This document shows positions 24,891 to 37,330 of a stretch of DNA of 64,000 nucleotides, one piece after another. Positions within the stretch are counted from its first letter, which is position 1. Each line of letters starts with the position of its first letter. Location: assembly GCF_048128805.1 (NCBI RefSeq), contig NC_136016.1, positions 20,901,676-20,965,675 of the forward strand, in the 5' to 3' direction. The notes under the pieces are model-generated. The model made no database searches. It saw only the letters and a program-made list of their open reading frames with translations, and was not told where the DNA came from. Both the position numbers and the translations under genes were made by a program. Source of the DNA: Centroberyx gerrardi (taxonomy: Eukaryota; Chordata; Actinopteri; Beryciformes; Berycidae).

Positions 24891-25318
24891 GTAAAGTACA
24901 ATACCTGTCAACAACATTATGTCTTGTTTTAAGGCTTGTGTGACTGATCGGATGGTTACAAAACATGAGAATGAACTTTTTAAAGGCCGGACGAACAGTT
25001 AAATGTCGCATGTAAGGTCAGCTAACTAGCTAGTAGTGTTAACGTTACCTTGCTGGTATCTGGCAACTGCTAGCTAGCAACGGCCGAGCTAACTAGCTAA
25101 CGTCCTTTTGTTGACAATCCTTGTTGCTAATATAAAAAAAATCTGTTTAGAAAGAACCAGTTGTTATTGAACATTATCTGGTGGTTCCATACACAGTTAG
25201 GTATTCATGTGCCAGTTCTATTAAGTGTTATGTTCAGGAATCGACTAACTAACTCCCGCTGCATCAACTTCTCTTTCTCTCCTCCTGTCTCACATTTTGA
25301 CATCTCCATAGAAACATC

Positions 25319-28300
25319 ATGGCGGATGACATCTCACAGCTGGCTGATGCGCTTTCCAAGACCCATGTTGGGGATGGAGAGCTGAGCTACAAGGGCCGGG
25401 GACTGAAGCTGGACAACGCAGAGTCAGGTGGGAAGAGTTTTGTCTCTTGTTTTTGTCTGTCCATCAGTTCCAGTGCACTGTTCAGCAGAGGACTAGTCCC
25501 ACATTTATCGTCAGCCTGATGTGTTTGTCACTGTCACTGTGCTTTCAGCGGAGGAGTTGGCCCTTGAGATTGAGCAGTACCAGGGTCTGAGAGCGCTGCG
25601 GCTGGAGGGGAACACTGTCGGGGTGGAGGCAGCCCAAGCCATCGCCAAGGCCCTGGAGAGCAAAGATCAGCTTCAGGTACTTTAATCATTTTATGGTTTT
25701 CAGTCCCAGCAAAGACGACATGGGACTCCTCTTGATGATGTATTGTTTTCATTCTGTTTTATGTGTTCTCTTTTGTCTTTCAGAGATGCCACTGGAGCGA
25801 CATGTTCACCGGAAGGCTGCGCTCTGAAATCCCAACAGCCCTGGTGAGAATCTCAGCTACTAGTTTATTGGTCCTTGTTAAAGGAAAAGTCCACCCTCAG
25901 ATATTCTTACATTATTATATCATCAATGTGTGATGTTCAATGAATTCCAGGAGTTATTTTGGGTTGTAATTTACTTTTTTGGCATACCCACTTTCCCTTA
26001 ACCTGCCTCGTCTGCTTCTACTTCAGTTATGATTTCCTACATTGCCCAGAATGCCTTTCAAGAACCCCCAGAGAACAGACATGAGCTGTGGCATTCAGCT
26101 GGGGATTGTACTTTTCGGTAGAAATAGCGATAGTGATAGCAGAGCAAAAGTTCTTCCAATCGAGAATAAGTGAAAGTCATGCCCCTTTACTCAAACCCCA
26201 TGGTTGCATTGCATTCTGGTCTCTCTCCTGCTCCTGTGGGTGGAGAAATTGGTCTCTCTCCTCTTCTACGATGGATTTCTCCCTGTATGATTGTTGAACG
26301 TCTCTCGGTGCAAAATGGCGGCTCTAGAAAGAAGCCCTCGCTCTTTGATTCTGAGGGACTGACACCAAAACCTGACGTTTACCGCTGATGTTTTAGATCC
26401 TGAAACATTTTCTGATATCAAACACCATTGTCTCTGTGCTTTCATCAGAGGTCCCTGGGCAGTGCATTGATGAGTGCGGGGGCCAGGCTGACAGAGTTAG
26501 ACCTGAGTGACAACGCCTTCGGGCCGGACGGCGTGAAGGGCATCGAGCAGCTGCTGAAGAGCCCGTCCTGCCACTCGCTGAGGGAGCTGAGGCTCAACAA
26601 CTGTGGCATGGGAATTGGAGGGGGCAAGGTGAGCTCTTTCTCTCTCTCTCTTCTCTCCTCTCCTCTCCTCTCCTCTCCTCTCCTCTCCTCTCCTCTCCTC
26701 TCCTCTCCTCTCATCTCTCTCTCTCTCACCCTCTTTTAGCTCCATCTTCATTCTACAGTGCTTTGCGGTCTCTACAGTTTGTTTTCTTTGGTCTGAACCA
26801 TAGTTTTACTACGTTTATTTCATTTTTCTATTTGGTTCGTTCAGGTTCAGGTTCACTCTGCCCAATTACAAGTGAACCAGGGTTTGTAAACAAAAGTCAC
26901 AAGACTCACAAGTAGCTTGTTTATTGAACATAGTTTTGGTAAACTGTCATCCTGCCAGGTTAGAGATTTTGGCAGTGGGGAGAGTCAAAACAAATAATTC
27001 CACTCCATGTAACTTTAGCTGAACATGATGGACTTGTCTGTCTCTTCTTCTCTGGTGTTCATACCAGGTCAGAACACATGAAGAAATAGCTGAATGTGAA
27101 CATCAGCCAAGACTGCGGTTTGTCCTCACTTCATTTTGTTATGCTCGGCTGTCCAAGCATGAGGAACTGCTGGCTATCAGATGTCAACATCTGCCTTCTT
27201 CTTACCCATAAACCCTTGTGTTTTGGGGTTGTTTCCTGTAGTTGGTTCGAGGTGTAGTGTTAGTACATTCTCACTCCTAACAAGAGGACAGAGACCCGCA
27301 TTTGCCCAAAGGAACCAAACTAAAAGAGCAAACTGCTCTGTGTTTTAGTTGTTGTTTACATGCTGTACTGTTGACAGTTGGTAGTTATTTGAAGTTTTGC
27401 ATCATGGTACAGAGAGTGATGGCTGCCTGTGTGGTTCATGTAGATCCTGGCTGCAGCGCTGATTGAGTGCCACAAACAGTCGTCGGCTCTGGGAGCTCCG
27501 CTCAAACTGAGAGTTTTCATCGCAGGAAGGAACCGCCTGGAGAACGAAGGAGCCACCGCACTAGCCCAGGCCTTTCAGGTAGGAAATACTGTCCCTCTTA
27601 AACATTATGTCTCTCTTTCTCTGTTTTCTCTTTTCTGTCTCTGTCTCACAAACACATGAAGTCACTCACTCACACACATTTACAAGCTGCACAGTGTTTT
27701 ATGTTAATAATGTTCATTTACAGACACTGGCTTCTTATTTTATGTTGTGGCTCTTAATTTGAAATCAGCGTTTCGCTCTGCCAGAGTCCTGTCGATGTTG
27801 TTGCAGTCCCTACTGGTCACCAATAGAGGTCAATCTCCTCTCTGTTTTTCCCTGTAACTCCTCAGCTGCTGGGCAGCCTGGAGGAGGTCCACATGCCCCA
27901 GAACGGTATCAACCACGCAGGCGTAACGGCGCTGGCCTCAGCCATGCGGCACAACCCAGAGCTCCGAGTCCTCAACCTCAACGACAACACCTTCACCAAG
28001 AGGGGGGCGCTGGCCATGGCTCAGGTGAGGCCGGTTGATTTCCATAGTGCACTAGCTTGATGTCGGCATATTCTCTTTTAGTGGAACAACTTGTTTTTGA
28101 TTGGCCCCTGTCTGCCACACAGGCTCTAAGACACCTGAGGAACGTCCAGGTGATCAACTTCGGCGATTGTCTGGTTCGCTCCGAGGGAGCCGTCGCCCTC
28201 ACCGCCGTCCTGAGAGAGGGACTGCCCGTTCTCAAGGTCGGTTCAGAGCTTTATCTCCGTCTGTATGTCTAATTTGTCATCACACCTGCCTCAGTTATTA

Positions 28301-31300
28301 CAATTCTCCATTATGTGTGTTGCCTTCTCTTCAGGAACTGAATCTGTCATTTGGAGAGATCACTGAGGCAGCAGCTCTGGTGGTGGCTCAGACTGTCATG
28401 GAGAAACCACATATGGAGAAGGTGGATCTCAATGGTATGGATACGGTGTTAAGTCCAACCATAAATACCCTGTAGCAACAGCAGTGACATGCAGGGTTCC
28501 CACAGTCATGAAAATCCTGGAAAAGGTCTGGAATATGAAATTTTTGTTTTCCAGGACTAGAAATGTTTTTGGAAAATCATAAAAAACATTAAAATTTAAG
28601 AAAAGTAATGAAATTTTAAATAACGCTACTGAGTTCAAAATTTACAGCAGTAATTTGAAAAATATGTGAAAGACTAAATGCAATTGGTCTAGAAAGTGGC
28701 TGCTGTGAGTCTCAAACAAAACACATTTTGAATGTCATAGCATTTGTAAAAAGTGCTTTACATTACACCACAGTAGTACAATCATGAAAATTAGATATGA
28801 ATTTATGGAAAAGTTTTGAAAAAGTGGAATTTAACCCTGAACATGTTTTTTACATCACAGTTTTGATGGAATAGTTCAGATATAAGCCAAGGCTAACTGT
28901 CTAGTTTTTGGACACCAGTTTTAGTTTTTTCTTGGTTTGTGACAGGAAACTGTCTGGGAGAGGAGGGCTGCGAGGCTCTGAGGGAGGCCATGGAGAACAT
29001 GGACAAAGGAGACATGCTGGCATCACTTAGGTAGTGTGTGTGTGTGTGTGTGTGTTTGTGTATTTTCATGTAATCAAAGGAATCCTCAGCAGCTGTCCCG
29101 AAGCTTTAGTCAAATTCCTCCAATACAAACATCCTAACTCACCCCTGTTTATGATTTAAAACCCAAGATGAGATTTACTGAGTAAGGAAATTTTGTTTAT
29201 CTCTTTGCACCATAGTGATGATGAGGGAGAACCTGATGATGATGATGATGACGATGATGATGACAATGACGATGATGAAGATGACGAAGATGCAGATGAC
29301 TACAACAATGGAGAAGAAGAAAATGAGGACGAGGACGACAAAGTCATGAAGGAAAATGGAGTGACAAGTAAAGACAACAGTCCTGCAAAGCCTCAGAGCC
29401 CAGTAAGCAAACACTAAAATGTTAAATATAGTTTCATATTTTATGTATTTAGCAGACATCGATATCCAGAACAACTTTTAATGCAACCATTGAATACGTT
29501 TGAATTCCCATCTTGAATATCCAGTGACAAGGATTGCAGGCATCAGAGCCATCATTCCCTGGCAATACATGGAACAAACTATTGCTGCAACCCTAGAATG
29601 ATGATTCACCGTTACACCTGCCATCTTTAAATATGAAGCAAAACCACAATCAAATTTTTTTTTTTTTACCCTTGCATCGATCATCTCCCCCCCCCCCCCT
29701 TATTTATACTGGTAGTTAATCCAGATTTATCTATCTTTCATACATATTACTCTATTATTCACTGTTTTGTTCAATACTCAGTTTTGATTGGCCAATCAGG
29801 GCATTCTGAAGTCTGTTATTTCTGGATAACTGACCGCTGTTTCACATCTTATCTTATTACACCGCAGTCAAGAAGTCCGGTCCATTTTGTTGATTTCTAA
29901 TCTAAATAACTGGCAACACTTTGTGTCAAAAAACTTCACTCCAATTTTAAATCAATATTTCATATCATTATTAATGTCTTTGGTAAGTGCAGTGAGCTTC
30001 ACACCAGGCCTTGAATCACCCTGCTTATTTTGGGATGGTGACCAGCTTGGTGTACATTGTCTGTTACTTAATAATTATGCATGGACCCACAAAAATCATT
30101 ATTCATGCCCTGATCCTGATTGTGACTTCCTGTCTCCACCTCCAGCCAGAGGTCTTGTCTTTCCTCAGCTGCCCGTCTGCTGAGAAGCTCCTGCAGCTGG
30201 GAGAGAAGAGGACGAGTTTGGAGCAGCAGGTGGGAAATGAAACAAATCTGAATATAAAGAATGGCAGCTTCCGTTTACCAACACACAGAATCTGGAAAGA
30301 ATAGAGCCTGTTGTTAAGACTCTTTCTCTCTTCTTGTCAGGTGGATTTGTCGGACCCAGACAAGGCCGCCGACGTTCTTCTGAAAATCTCCTCTGTGTAC
30401 AGCGAGGAACCAGAGACCAAGACTGCCGTTCTGGAAACCATTGGTGAGTGGGGAAAGCACACAATCTCTCACCCTTCCCCTCTCTTTCTTTGAGTCTTTT
30501 CCTCTTAGATCCGTTTTTATTGAAAGGTGGTACCTGTGGCGTTTTTGACATCGATGAATCATTACCACATTAATTTTGAGACATTAGTGTAATTACCAAA
30601 AAACAAATGAGACCATTACGAGAAGCCTGTCAGCCTCTACCAGCCTCTACTCTGCATCCTCCATTGTTTCTCCACCTGGTGGATCTGGAGGGAAATCTGC
30701 TGGATCGCTTTACGGCACAAAACAGGAAGAGGTTCTGTTCTTCCAGAGCAAACGGAGCTAAAGCTGAAAGAGTTTCTGGCAGCAGATGGTGGAAGGAGGG
30801 AAAGGAAGATGCAAAAATGTAGTCTTAATCTTGAAAAACACCAGCACTAACAATACCACAGGTGTGAGATAGAGGTTATCAATCGTCTTGACCCTGGTCT
30901 CATTTGTTTACCTAATTATACCGAGGTACGACAGTTATTTTGGCAAGGCTACACATATGTTTTAAAGTTTACCTGCACAGTGCAACCTTATTTTTTTAAC
31001 TGGAAGTTGATAGATTTGGCCACGCAGGTGAAAAGTTAAGTTATGTTTGAAGCCCTGCCACTGATAAGAACATATAGGACTGATTTGGTGTTATTGTTGG
31101 AGTTCAAATTGTTGCTCCCCCTAGTGATTCAAATCTCCGTTTGGTGTTAATGTGATGGATTTCTTGCTGTGCAAACTGACAAACTGGTGAAGTGTCAGAC
31201 TGCAGTCTAACCTGTTTGTGTCCCACAGACTCGGTGCTGAAGAAGCTGCTGTCTGGTTCGGCCCTGCAGTCCTGCTGCTTCCTCTCCACTCTGCTGGTCC

Positions 31301-33479
31301 TGATGGGACTCCTGAAGGTACAGCTGCTCTGACCAGCACCTGCAGGAGCCGCTCTCCCCACGCTCCCTCTGCTGCCAGACCTTACATTACATTATGTCAT
31401 TTAGCAGACGCTTTTGTCCAAAGCGACTTACAATAAGTGCATTTTGTCAACAGTAGTGAAACCAACTGTGTATCACAGTCTTCCTCAGCTAAGCCTTTTA
31501 ATAGGAATAAGTGGCATTTGTAGTTTTTGAGTAGAAGGGGAAGAAGACCTTACCTACCGCTCATCTTTCTGCTCATAATGTGTCCTGCCATCTCATCTGG
31601 AATGGGACACTTGTTTATCATAACAAAAAAATGAAAATTCATTCATTCACATTTACTTTCTATTAGGGCCCCATCCATGCTGGATTTTTGGGTCCAATGT
31701 CGATATTTATAGTAATAGTCTGTGACATTTTCATATGAATACATGTCAGTGATTCAGCTTATATCCAGCTCATAAAAGCTTTTCCATTTGCTGTTCTAAA
31801 CATTTGCTGTCTGGTAGCTCTTTCCGGGAAAAAATCTTTTGCCGCACAGGAAGTGATGCGTTTTACGTTTCCGGTTTGTTTGTAATAAACAGAACAAGAA
31901 GAACTGGGTAGTTAGCATGAGCAGCGATAGCCACCATGGCTGAAGAGACAAAGAAAAGAGAAACTCAAACTGTATCGACAGAAAATCCAAGCTCCACCCA
32001 CACTGTTTGATTGACAGGTGATCTGTGGGAAGTGCAGTGCAGAAACACCACAGTGATGAGACTGAGCAACAAAGATGGGGACAAAATTTGGAGGATCTTG
32101 TAGATTTGCCACTAGCAAAATTAACAATTTAACTGACAGTATACAGTAGATTTCTTTTGTGTGATGGTATGTCATCTCTCAGCATCATGGAAATTAATCG
32201 AATAATGTTGACATAAAAACATTTTGGCAAATGAAAATATCAGTGACCTAATAAATCTGCCTAGTTCCACTCTCCATGGAAACTGAATGGAAATGATCCT
32301 GGTGAAATATTCTTTTAATCTTAATTCTTGAAGGTTGTCGCTGTCAAATCTTCCCATTACTCTCTTATTATTTCTATTATCACAACTTCTCTCTTTAGAC
32401 AGGCCATATTTAAATGTAATGCTGTTTTTGTTAGTATTTAAAGACCGTTAACAGAGCTGTTGTCTGCTGCTGTGTTGGCTCAGGGAGAAGGGAAGGCGAG
32501 GAAGGTGCCGCTGGTCCCAGGTCAGCTGTTGTGTCTGGAACATGCCGTGCAGCAGGACTATTTCACCCAGGACCACGCCACGCTGCTGCACACCTTCCTG
32601 TCCCGGTAAGAGAAGAGCCACACTGTTTTTATTCTCATGATTTGTTGTACTTTCTTGCTGAATTGAAGGTGCCAGTGGGATTTGTGATGATTAATGTTGT
32701 CTGCTTCGTCAAACCTCACCAGGGCAAGAAATGTTGTGTATTTATAGTCAGATTGTTTTGAGGTGGAACATGGCCAACTGGAGACGATTATTATTTCAAA
32801 ATCAGTATTTCATGTTTCAGTAAAATCTGATTATTCAACAGCTGACAGATCGGACGAAAAAGATGAGTTTTCCATGTAAATAACGTGGATTTGTTTACAT
32901 TCATAATTTCACTCGAACAGACAGAGAATATGCTGTTAGACCCCAAAGAATAAATGTATTAACTTCAAAGACGTTCAGAAAGTGTTGATATTTAATGTTT
33001 ACAAGGCTACATCTGGATCTCAGTGACTTTTATCGACCTCTGCAACCAGTAGGAAATTGCATCAACATCGACCAAATTAAACTCCTCCCACACGTCACAC
33101 AAGTCTCTGGCACAGTTTTTAACTTTAATCATAGCACCCCCGTTAGGCCAATCAGTAACATGCCAAAATATGTCATCCCTCCAAGTTTTCGTCAAAATTG
33201 GACCAGTGGTGTCTGAGATGTTTCATCACATGGGGGACAAAAATGAGTAGGGACCTTGTAATGATGTAACGAAAGTGTAAATTTAGTGTGTGTGTGTAAT
33301 GTAGTGTAAAAAATGTAATTCTACCCCCTGCATTGTGATTCTGTGTTTCTCACTTTGAAGTTGCATCCTGTGTGTTTGTGTCTGAACCTTCCAGGAACGG
33401 TGAGGCTCTGAAGTCGTGCAGCAGCGCCAGAGAGAGGCTGAGCTCCGCCCTGCAGAAGAGGTGCAACGCCAAATACTGA
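25319..33479 (+). CDS. rangap1: Ran GTPase-activating protein 1
   Basis: Fifteen coding exons: 25319-25427, 25549-25676, 25784-25843, 26449-26628, 27444-27578, 27866-28024, 28123-28236, 28335-28434, 28946-29030, 29216-29402, 30146-30229, 30341-30443, 31229-31317, 32484-32605, 33395-33479. Phase is continuous: 1,740 nt, 579 aa plus stop, close to human RANGAP1 (587). The ATG sits in ATCATGG seven bases after an acceptor. The protein stimulates GTP hydrolysis by Ran and powers nuclear transport; the SUMO-modified form binds RanBP2 at nuclear pores. Residues from about 50 to 355 are LRRs ([36 protein letters not shown]). Residues 357-419 are very acidic, with an Asp run from a GAT/GAC repeat. 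The C-terminal domain follows, with SUMO-type site LKGE (Lys511) and a conserved HAVQQDYF segment. It ends NAKY. Fish may carry two copies; a/b is not assigned. Confidence 0.97.
25878..26433. mobile_element. MITE-like element in rangap1 intron, copy in chadl intron
   Basis: It starts TTAAAGGAAAAGTCCACC. From about 26,170 it is nearly identical to 44,270-44,520, including 'tctctcctcttctacgatgg' and 'gcaaaatggcggctctagaa'. The chadl copy keeps a right end, GAGTGGATTTTTCCTTTAA (to about 44,680), complementary to this left end, so the element has inverted termini with TTAA ends. The copy here lacks that right end; homology stops about 15 bp before the acceptor of the rangap1 exon at 26,449. High identity suggests recent activity. 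Confidence 0.7.
26640..26720. repeat. (TCTCC)n-type pentanucleotide repeat
   Basis: About twelve TCTCC/TCTCT units sit some 12-20 bp inside the rangap1 intron, right after the donor GTGAGC at 26,629. The reading frames on both strands across it are repeat artefacts. Confidence 0.95.
28495..28870. repeat. Dispersed repeat related to element at 33,981
   Basis: It starts 'gcagggttcccacagtcatg', then 'atcctggaaaaggtctgga', and ends in A/T-rich sequence with 'ttatggaaaagttttgaaaa'. The same 'cagggttcc...tggaaa' scheme opens the larger element at 33,981-34,762. This family type is widespread in fish introns; the family name is not assigned. Confidence 0.5.
31382..31450. repeat. Fish repeat core in rangap1 intron
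   Basis: The text 'catttagcagacgcttttgt' then 'ccaaagcgacttacaataag' is a motif I recognise as present in very many copies across teleost genomes. A shorter reverse-oriented relative ('ctctggataagagtcagcta') is at about 7,770. Its presence supports a teleost origin. Confidence 0.6.
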
Positions 33480-33525
33480 GTCCTGCCTGTTCTCCACCAG
33501 CCAACCACTGCCAGTGCCAACACCT

Positions 33526-33560
<35 letters not shown>

Positions 33561-33980
33561 ATACTGCACTGACAGACATTCGTCGTTTTCTCACCAACGA
33601 AACCAACAGGGAAACTTTACACTTGAACAAGGGACTCCTGATTTGTATATTTTATGTTGAAGACTGTCCAGATTCTCTTCCCTCCAATTTTTATTTTTCT
33701 ACTTATGCTTATGACTTCTATTTTTTTAGTACAAAATAGAAAATGTAATTAAAAAAAAATGTTGAAACTATAGAACGACGCTCCAGTTAACCTTTGGGTT
33801 CATGTGGGGGAAAAAAGGTGAAATTGATTGTAACCTGGAGTGCAACTAACTTTAGATAATGCCAATATGGCAACTTCTGCAGCATATTGTTTGCATTACG
33901 TAAAGCATTTAGTATGTTTTTGTTTTCATAACTCGCTCTTTTGTTTTGTTTTGAAACAACGCACTGCACTCATTGTAGAC

Positions 33981-34762
33981 AGGGTTCCTACACACGTCTG
34001 GAAATATGGAAGAAGAAGAAGAATTTGGTCATTTCCAGGTCTTGACACGTTTGGAAATTGCTCAAAAAAGTTTGGAAAACTATGGAAAAAATTTTTGCAC
34101 TGTCCTGATATATATGAACACATACAACCACACATTTTCTGTGGTTTTAGACCCCTGTCATTTCACATATTCTGAGAGTAATCTTCATATATAAAGTGAT
34201 ATGGGAGAGTTAGTAGAGGCATGACGAGTATCGATGTAAATCATAGAGAACACCAACTAAAATCTTTTTATTTTTGTGACCAAATTTTTAAAATTATTTT
34301 CTATTTTTTTACATCATGAAAAATTACCATTATCTTCCCCATCCCCCCCACCCTGCGACCACAGAAGTCCCTTACATACGTTCATATTTCAAAGCCAACA
34401 TCACAGGAGAATAGATAAAATAAATAAGTGAATAAATCAATAGATAAATAAATCGTATGACCAAGATTTGTCAACCATGTTAGTTTCGTCTGTACTTCAA
34501 GAAAAACAAAAAAGTAAACGTACAAATATAATGTATGAAAAATACATACATATTACATATATACATATTAAATGTAACATAAATATGTAGGAGAAGAAAG
34601 GAAAAAAGACTGTAAAACATAACTGATCATATAAAGCAGATTAAAGGGATGCAGCCTGACTTTCTTTGCTTGTCTGAAATGCAACTAAAACCTTCAAATC
34701 AAAAGAAATAAGTCTGGAAAAAGAATTGGATTTTTAAATTAAAAGTATGTAGGAACCCTGTT
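33981..34762. mobile_element. Non-autonomous element with CAGGGTTCC ends
   Basis: The left end reads CAGGGTTCCTACACACGTC; the right end (TGTAGGAACCCTG, ending about 34,762) is its complement for 13 bases. The inside is AT-rich with 'tggaaatatgg' and 'ggaaaactatggaaaaaa' words and no transposase frame. Ends beginning CAGGG are common in hAT-like elements. The 8-bp flanks do not match cleanly, so a target duplication is not proven. It lies in sequence transcribed as rangap1 3' UTR or just beyond. Confidence 0.6.
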
Positions 34763-35797
34763 TAGAGCTTCTGACTTTATCGTTCCATCTCATGTTTTGG
34801 CCTCGAGTGACAGGACACATTCCAGATTTCTTTTTTTTTTTTTTTTTTTTTTCTACGGAAAGGGAAAGGGGACACACAGTGTTTCGTGGGCCGTCTGTCC
34901 AGCCACAGTCATCACACTGCTGTTTGGCCGCAGGGTTCAGTCAGGTCAGAGCGCTGTGTGCATCAGACTGTGAGCAGGAATGGGCTGCATGCATGAGCAT
35001 TTCCCCCCCTATGGACCTGAATGTACAGTATGTGGCGCACGGCCCAGCACTGCACAGTCATAACACTGCAGAGCTCAGGACAACACAGGAAACTAGACCA
35101 AATGTGTGTATTTTCGTACGCAACTCGAGGGAAAATGTTCCATAATCAACCGTCTAACTTTATGAGGAATGTGCTGCTCGGAGCGCTTTGTGTTGCACAG
35201 ATTCAGACTTCATCTCTGATCTCTGTGTGTTACCTCATGTAGTTCATGTTGTTCTTAATGTGATAGAGCATTTAGGGAAATTAGGATGAAAATGGAATGT
35301 ACTTTGTTGGGATCTTCATGTACTTCACATGGACTGAATAACATTAGATAGTGCGGACTGCATGTTCATTGTCAAGATATTGATGTGTTTTTTTGCTTCG
35401 TATGTTGTTAATTTCTACTGAACGGTCTGTGGATAAATGATGCTACTAATCCAACAAGCCTGACTCCTGTTGTTTCATTCTGTGGTTGGTGAGCAATGTT
35501 TCATATTCAGTAGAGGAGGGAGGAGGGGTTGGTACTTATCATGTTAGTTTTTCAATTCTTGTAATCCGTTATAAATTACTTTTTTCTTTCATATTGTTTC
35601 ATTTTTTGTTTTTAAAAAGTGAAAATCCTGCAGACAACATGCTGCAGTCTTCATATAAATGAGACTGGCTTACCGTTTTAAAAACAGTCATAAGTGGGTA
35701 AATTTTCCCAACACTGTTCATGTTTGACATCACTGACACTAATTTGTAGCTCTAGATTAGATGGCATTATGGCCACAGCAGCAGAGATATTTTTGCT

Positions 35798-36161
35798 TTA
35801 AAGGAATAGTTCATCCCAAAATGAAAATTGGCCCTGATGTCTGCTCACCCCCACGTCAGTCCAAATCCCACTGAAGTTGGTAGGAAAACCAAAAACAGCC
35901 AGTTAGCTCCTGCAGTTCCATCTCAGCCTTCTCCTAAACTATTGAAGTTAACAGGAACATATTTTACAGCTCCAATAAAGCATAAAATGTCCATCAAATG
36001 TCTCCAAACCTCACTTCAATAGTTTGTCAGAAGGCTGAGCTGGAGCTACAGCGGCTAACTCGCTGTGTGTTTGGTTTTCCTACAAACTTCATTGAGTTTC
36101 TGACATGGGAGTGAGTAGATAATGACTGCACTTTTAATTTTGGGGTGAACTATTCCTTTAA
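35798..36161. mobile_element. TTAA-flanked MITE upstream of chadl
   Basis: The left end is TTAAAGGAATAGTTCATCCC, followed by AAAATGAAAATT. The right end is the complement of TTAAAGGAATAGTTCACCCC, followed by AAAATT. The termini match over about 26 bases with one mismatch, and both ends carry TTAA, the target used by piggyBac-type transposases. The element is 364 bp without coding capacity, and its right end is only about 140 bp before the likely chadl first exon. Confidence 0.8.
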
Positions 36162-36393
36162 CGGGCTCAGAGGAGCAGTGTGCGCACTTGAAACCCTCCC
36201 GAGGTGGGGTGTGGGGGGGTGAGGTGGAGTGAGTTGGGGGGGGGGGGTCGGGCCGAGTGAGAGTGAATGAAGGGATAAACGGAGTTTGTTTTGGATGGGG
36301 GACAGCCGGGGGAAGAGCAGCCGAGGCACCAGAGACCGTGAGAGAGTCAGCGGTCAGTAAAGAGCCGGAGCCGGACGGACCGCGACGGAACCA
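36162..36393 (+). promoter_or_regulatory. chadl: chadl promoter and 5' UTR exon 1
   Basis: A G-rich, CpG-containing block (two G runs near 36,210-36,250) leads into a GC-rich stretch that ends at a strong donor, CCACG|GTGAGTCG, at 36,393/36,394. The chadl ATG lies in the next exon, immediately behind an acceptor, so a non-coding first exon is needed; this is the best candidate. The start site is not determined. Confidence 0.6.
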
Positions 36394-37039
36394 CGGTGAG
36401 TCGCTTCTGTGCGTAAAGTGGAGATGAAGTGGGCTTCTTTATGGTTTATAGTCTAAAAGGTTGTGATTTCAGGTAGATAGAGATGTGTGGTGTGGCTGAA
36501 ATAGGCGACAGATTATTTCAACACTAAGAAAATATAAACTGTAAGAAGGTAAAGTCAACTAAACTGCCTCATCATTCAATCACGCAGACATACGTCGTCA
36601 TAACTTTGTTTATTTTACGCACTTGGGAGTCAAATGGGTACGGCAAGGTTTGGGCTCTCACCATACCTCAGCTAAGTGGGTCCAAATTTGATGGTTTCTA
36701 TCATTATAACAGAAAGCAAAGATCAAGCAAATGTCGCCAGAAATTTATTTGGAAGCCAAATCTTAAAAAATCACATCAGGTGAGCATCAGGATCAATATT
36801 TCCTCGAAGCTGATAGTTTGGTGACTTGCATCTAGCTAAAATATAATAATATATTGTCAGTTATCAATAATAATAATACAAAAAAAGCTGATATAATATA
36901 TAGGGGGGTTGGGTGTTTTTTGGCAAATGATACATGCCAGGGATTTTACCATTCCTTAAGGTTTGGTGAATCGACCTCCCTGTTTACGCACTAGGCAACA
37001 TTTACATGGAAAATACCCAAATATTTGGTGGAAGTAATA

Positions 37040-37330
37040 TCTGGTAGTAATGGCACTGAGAGGCGATGGAGAGGGGTGTGCTCACCGTTCCTCGCCAGGG
37101 GAAACACATTTTTTTGGGGGGGGAAACAAATTTTGGCACAACAGCGGCAGGAAGACACTGCGCGTCTTTGTGCGCGGCCGGCGCGCCGGCTCCTCTGCGG
37201 TCTGCACTGCTGATCCCCGGGGAGAGGCGGACACACGGGCCGGCCCGAGGAAATTCCTCCGGCTCTGATTTCTCTGCCCCTCTCTCTCTTTTCCTCTCTC
37301 CGCTCAGGGGGTCCGAGGGCCAAAACCTGG
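37040..37330. promoter_or_regulatory. CpG-dense block in chadl intron 1
   Basis: The segment is CpG-rich in an otherwise AT-rich intron. It includes the near-palindrome GCGCGGCCGGCGCGCCGGC at 37,173-37,191 and a pyrimidine tract with an acceptor-like CCGCTCAG at 37,301-37,308. It could be an alternative promoter, an unrecognised exon border or an enhancer. No family protein is encoded. Confidence 0.35.

Larger units (their letters stand above)
33480..36299. other. rangap1 3' UTR and intergenic space before chadl
   Basis: Directly after the rangap1 stop come a (CA)n run (33,530-33,558) and AT-rich 3' UTR-like sequence. A repeat element occupies about 33,981-34,762. From 34,880 to about 35,480 there is unique-looking sequence with no long frame that could be distal 3' UTR. 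A TTAA-type MITE fills 35,798-36,161. No additional gene is evident. Confidence 0.5.

Noticed and set aside
29175-29474. Ile/Val-rich minus-strand frame resembling a membrane segment
   Set aside because: It is the complement of the GAT/GAC-rich acidic exon of rangap1.
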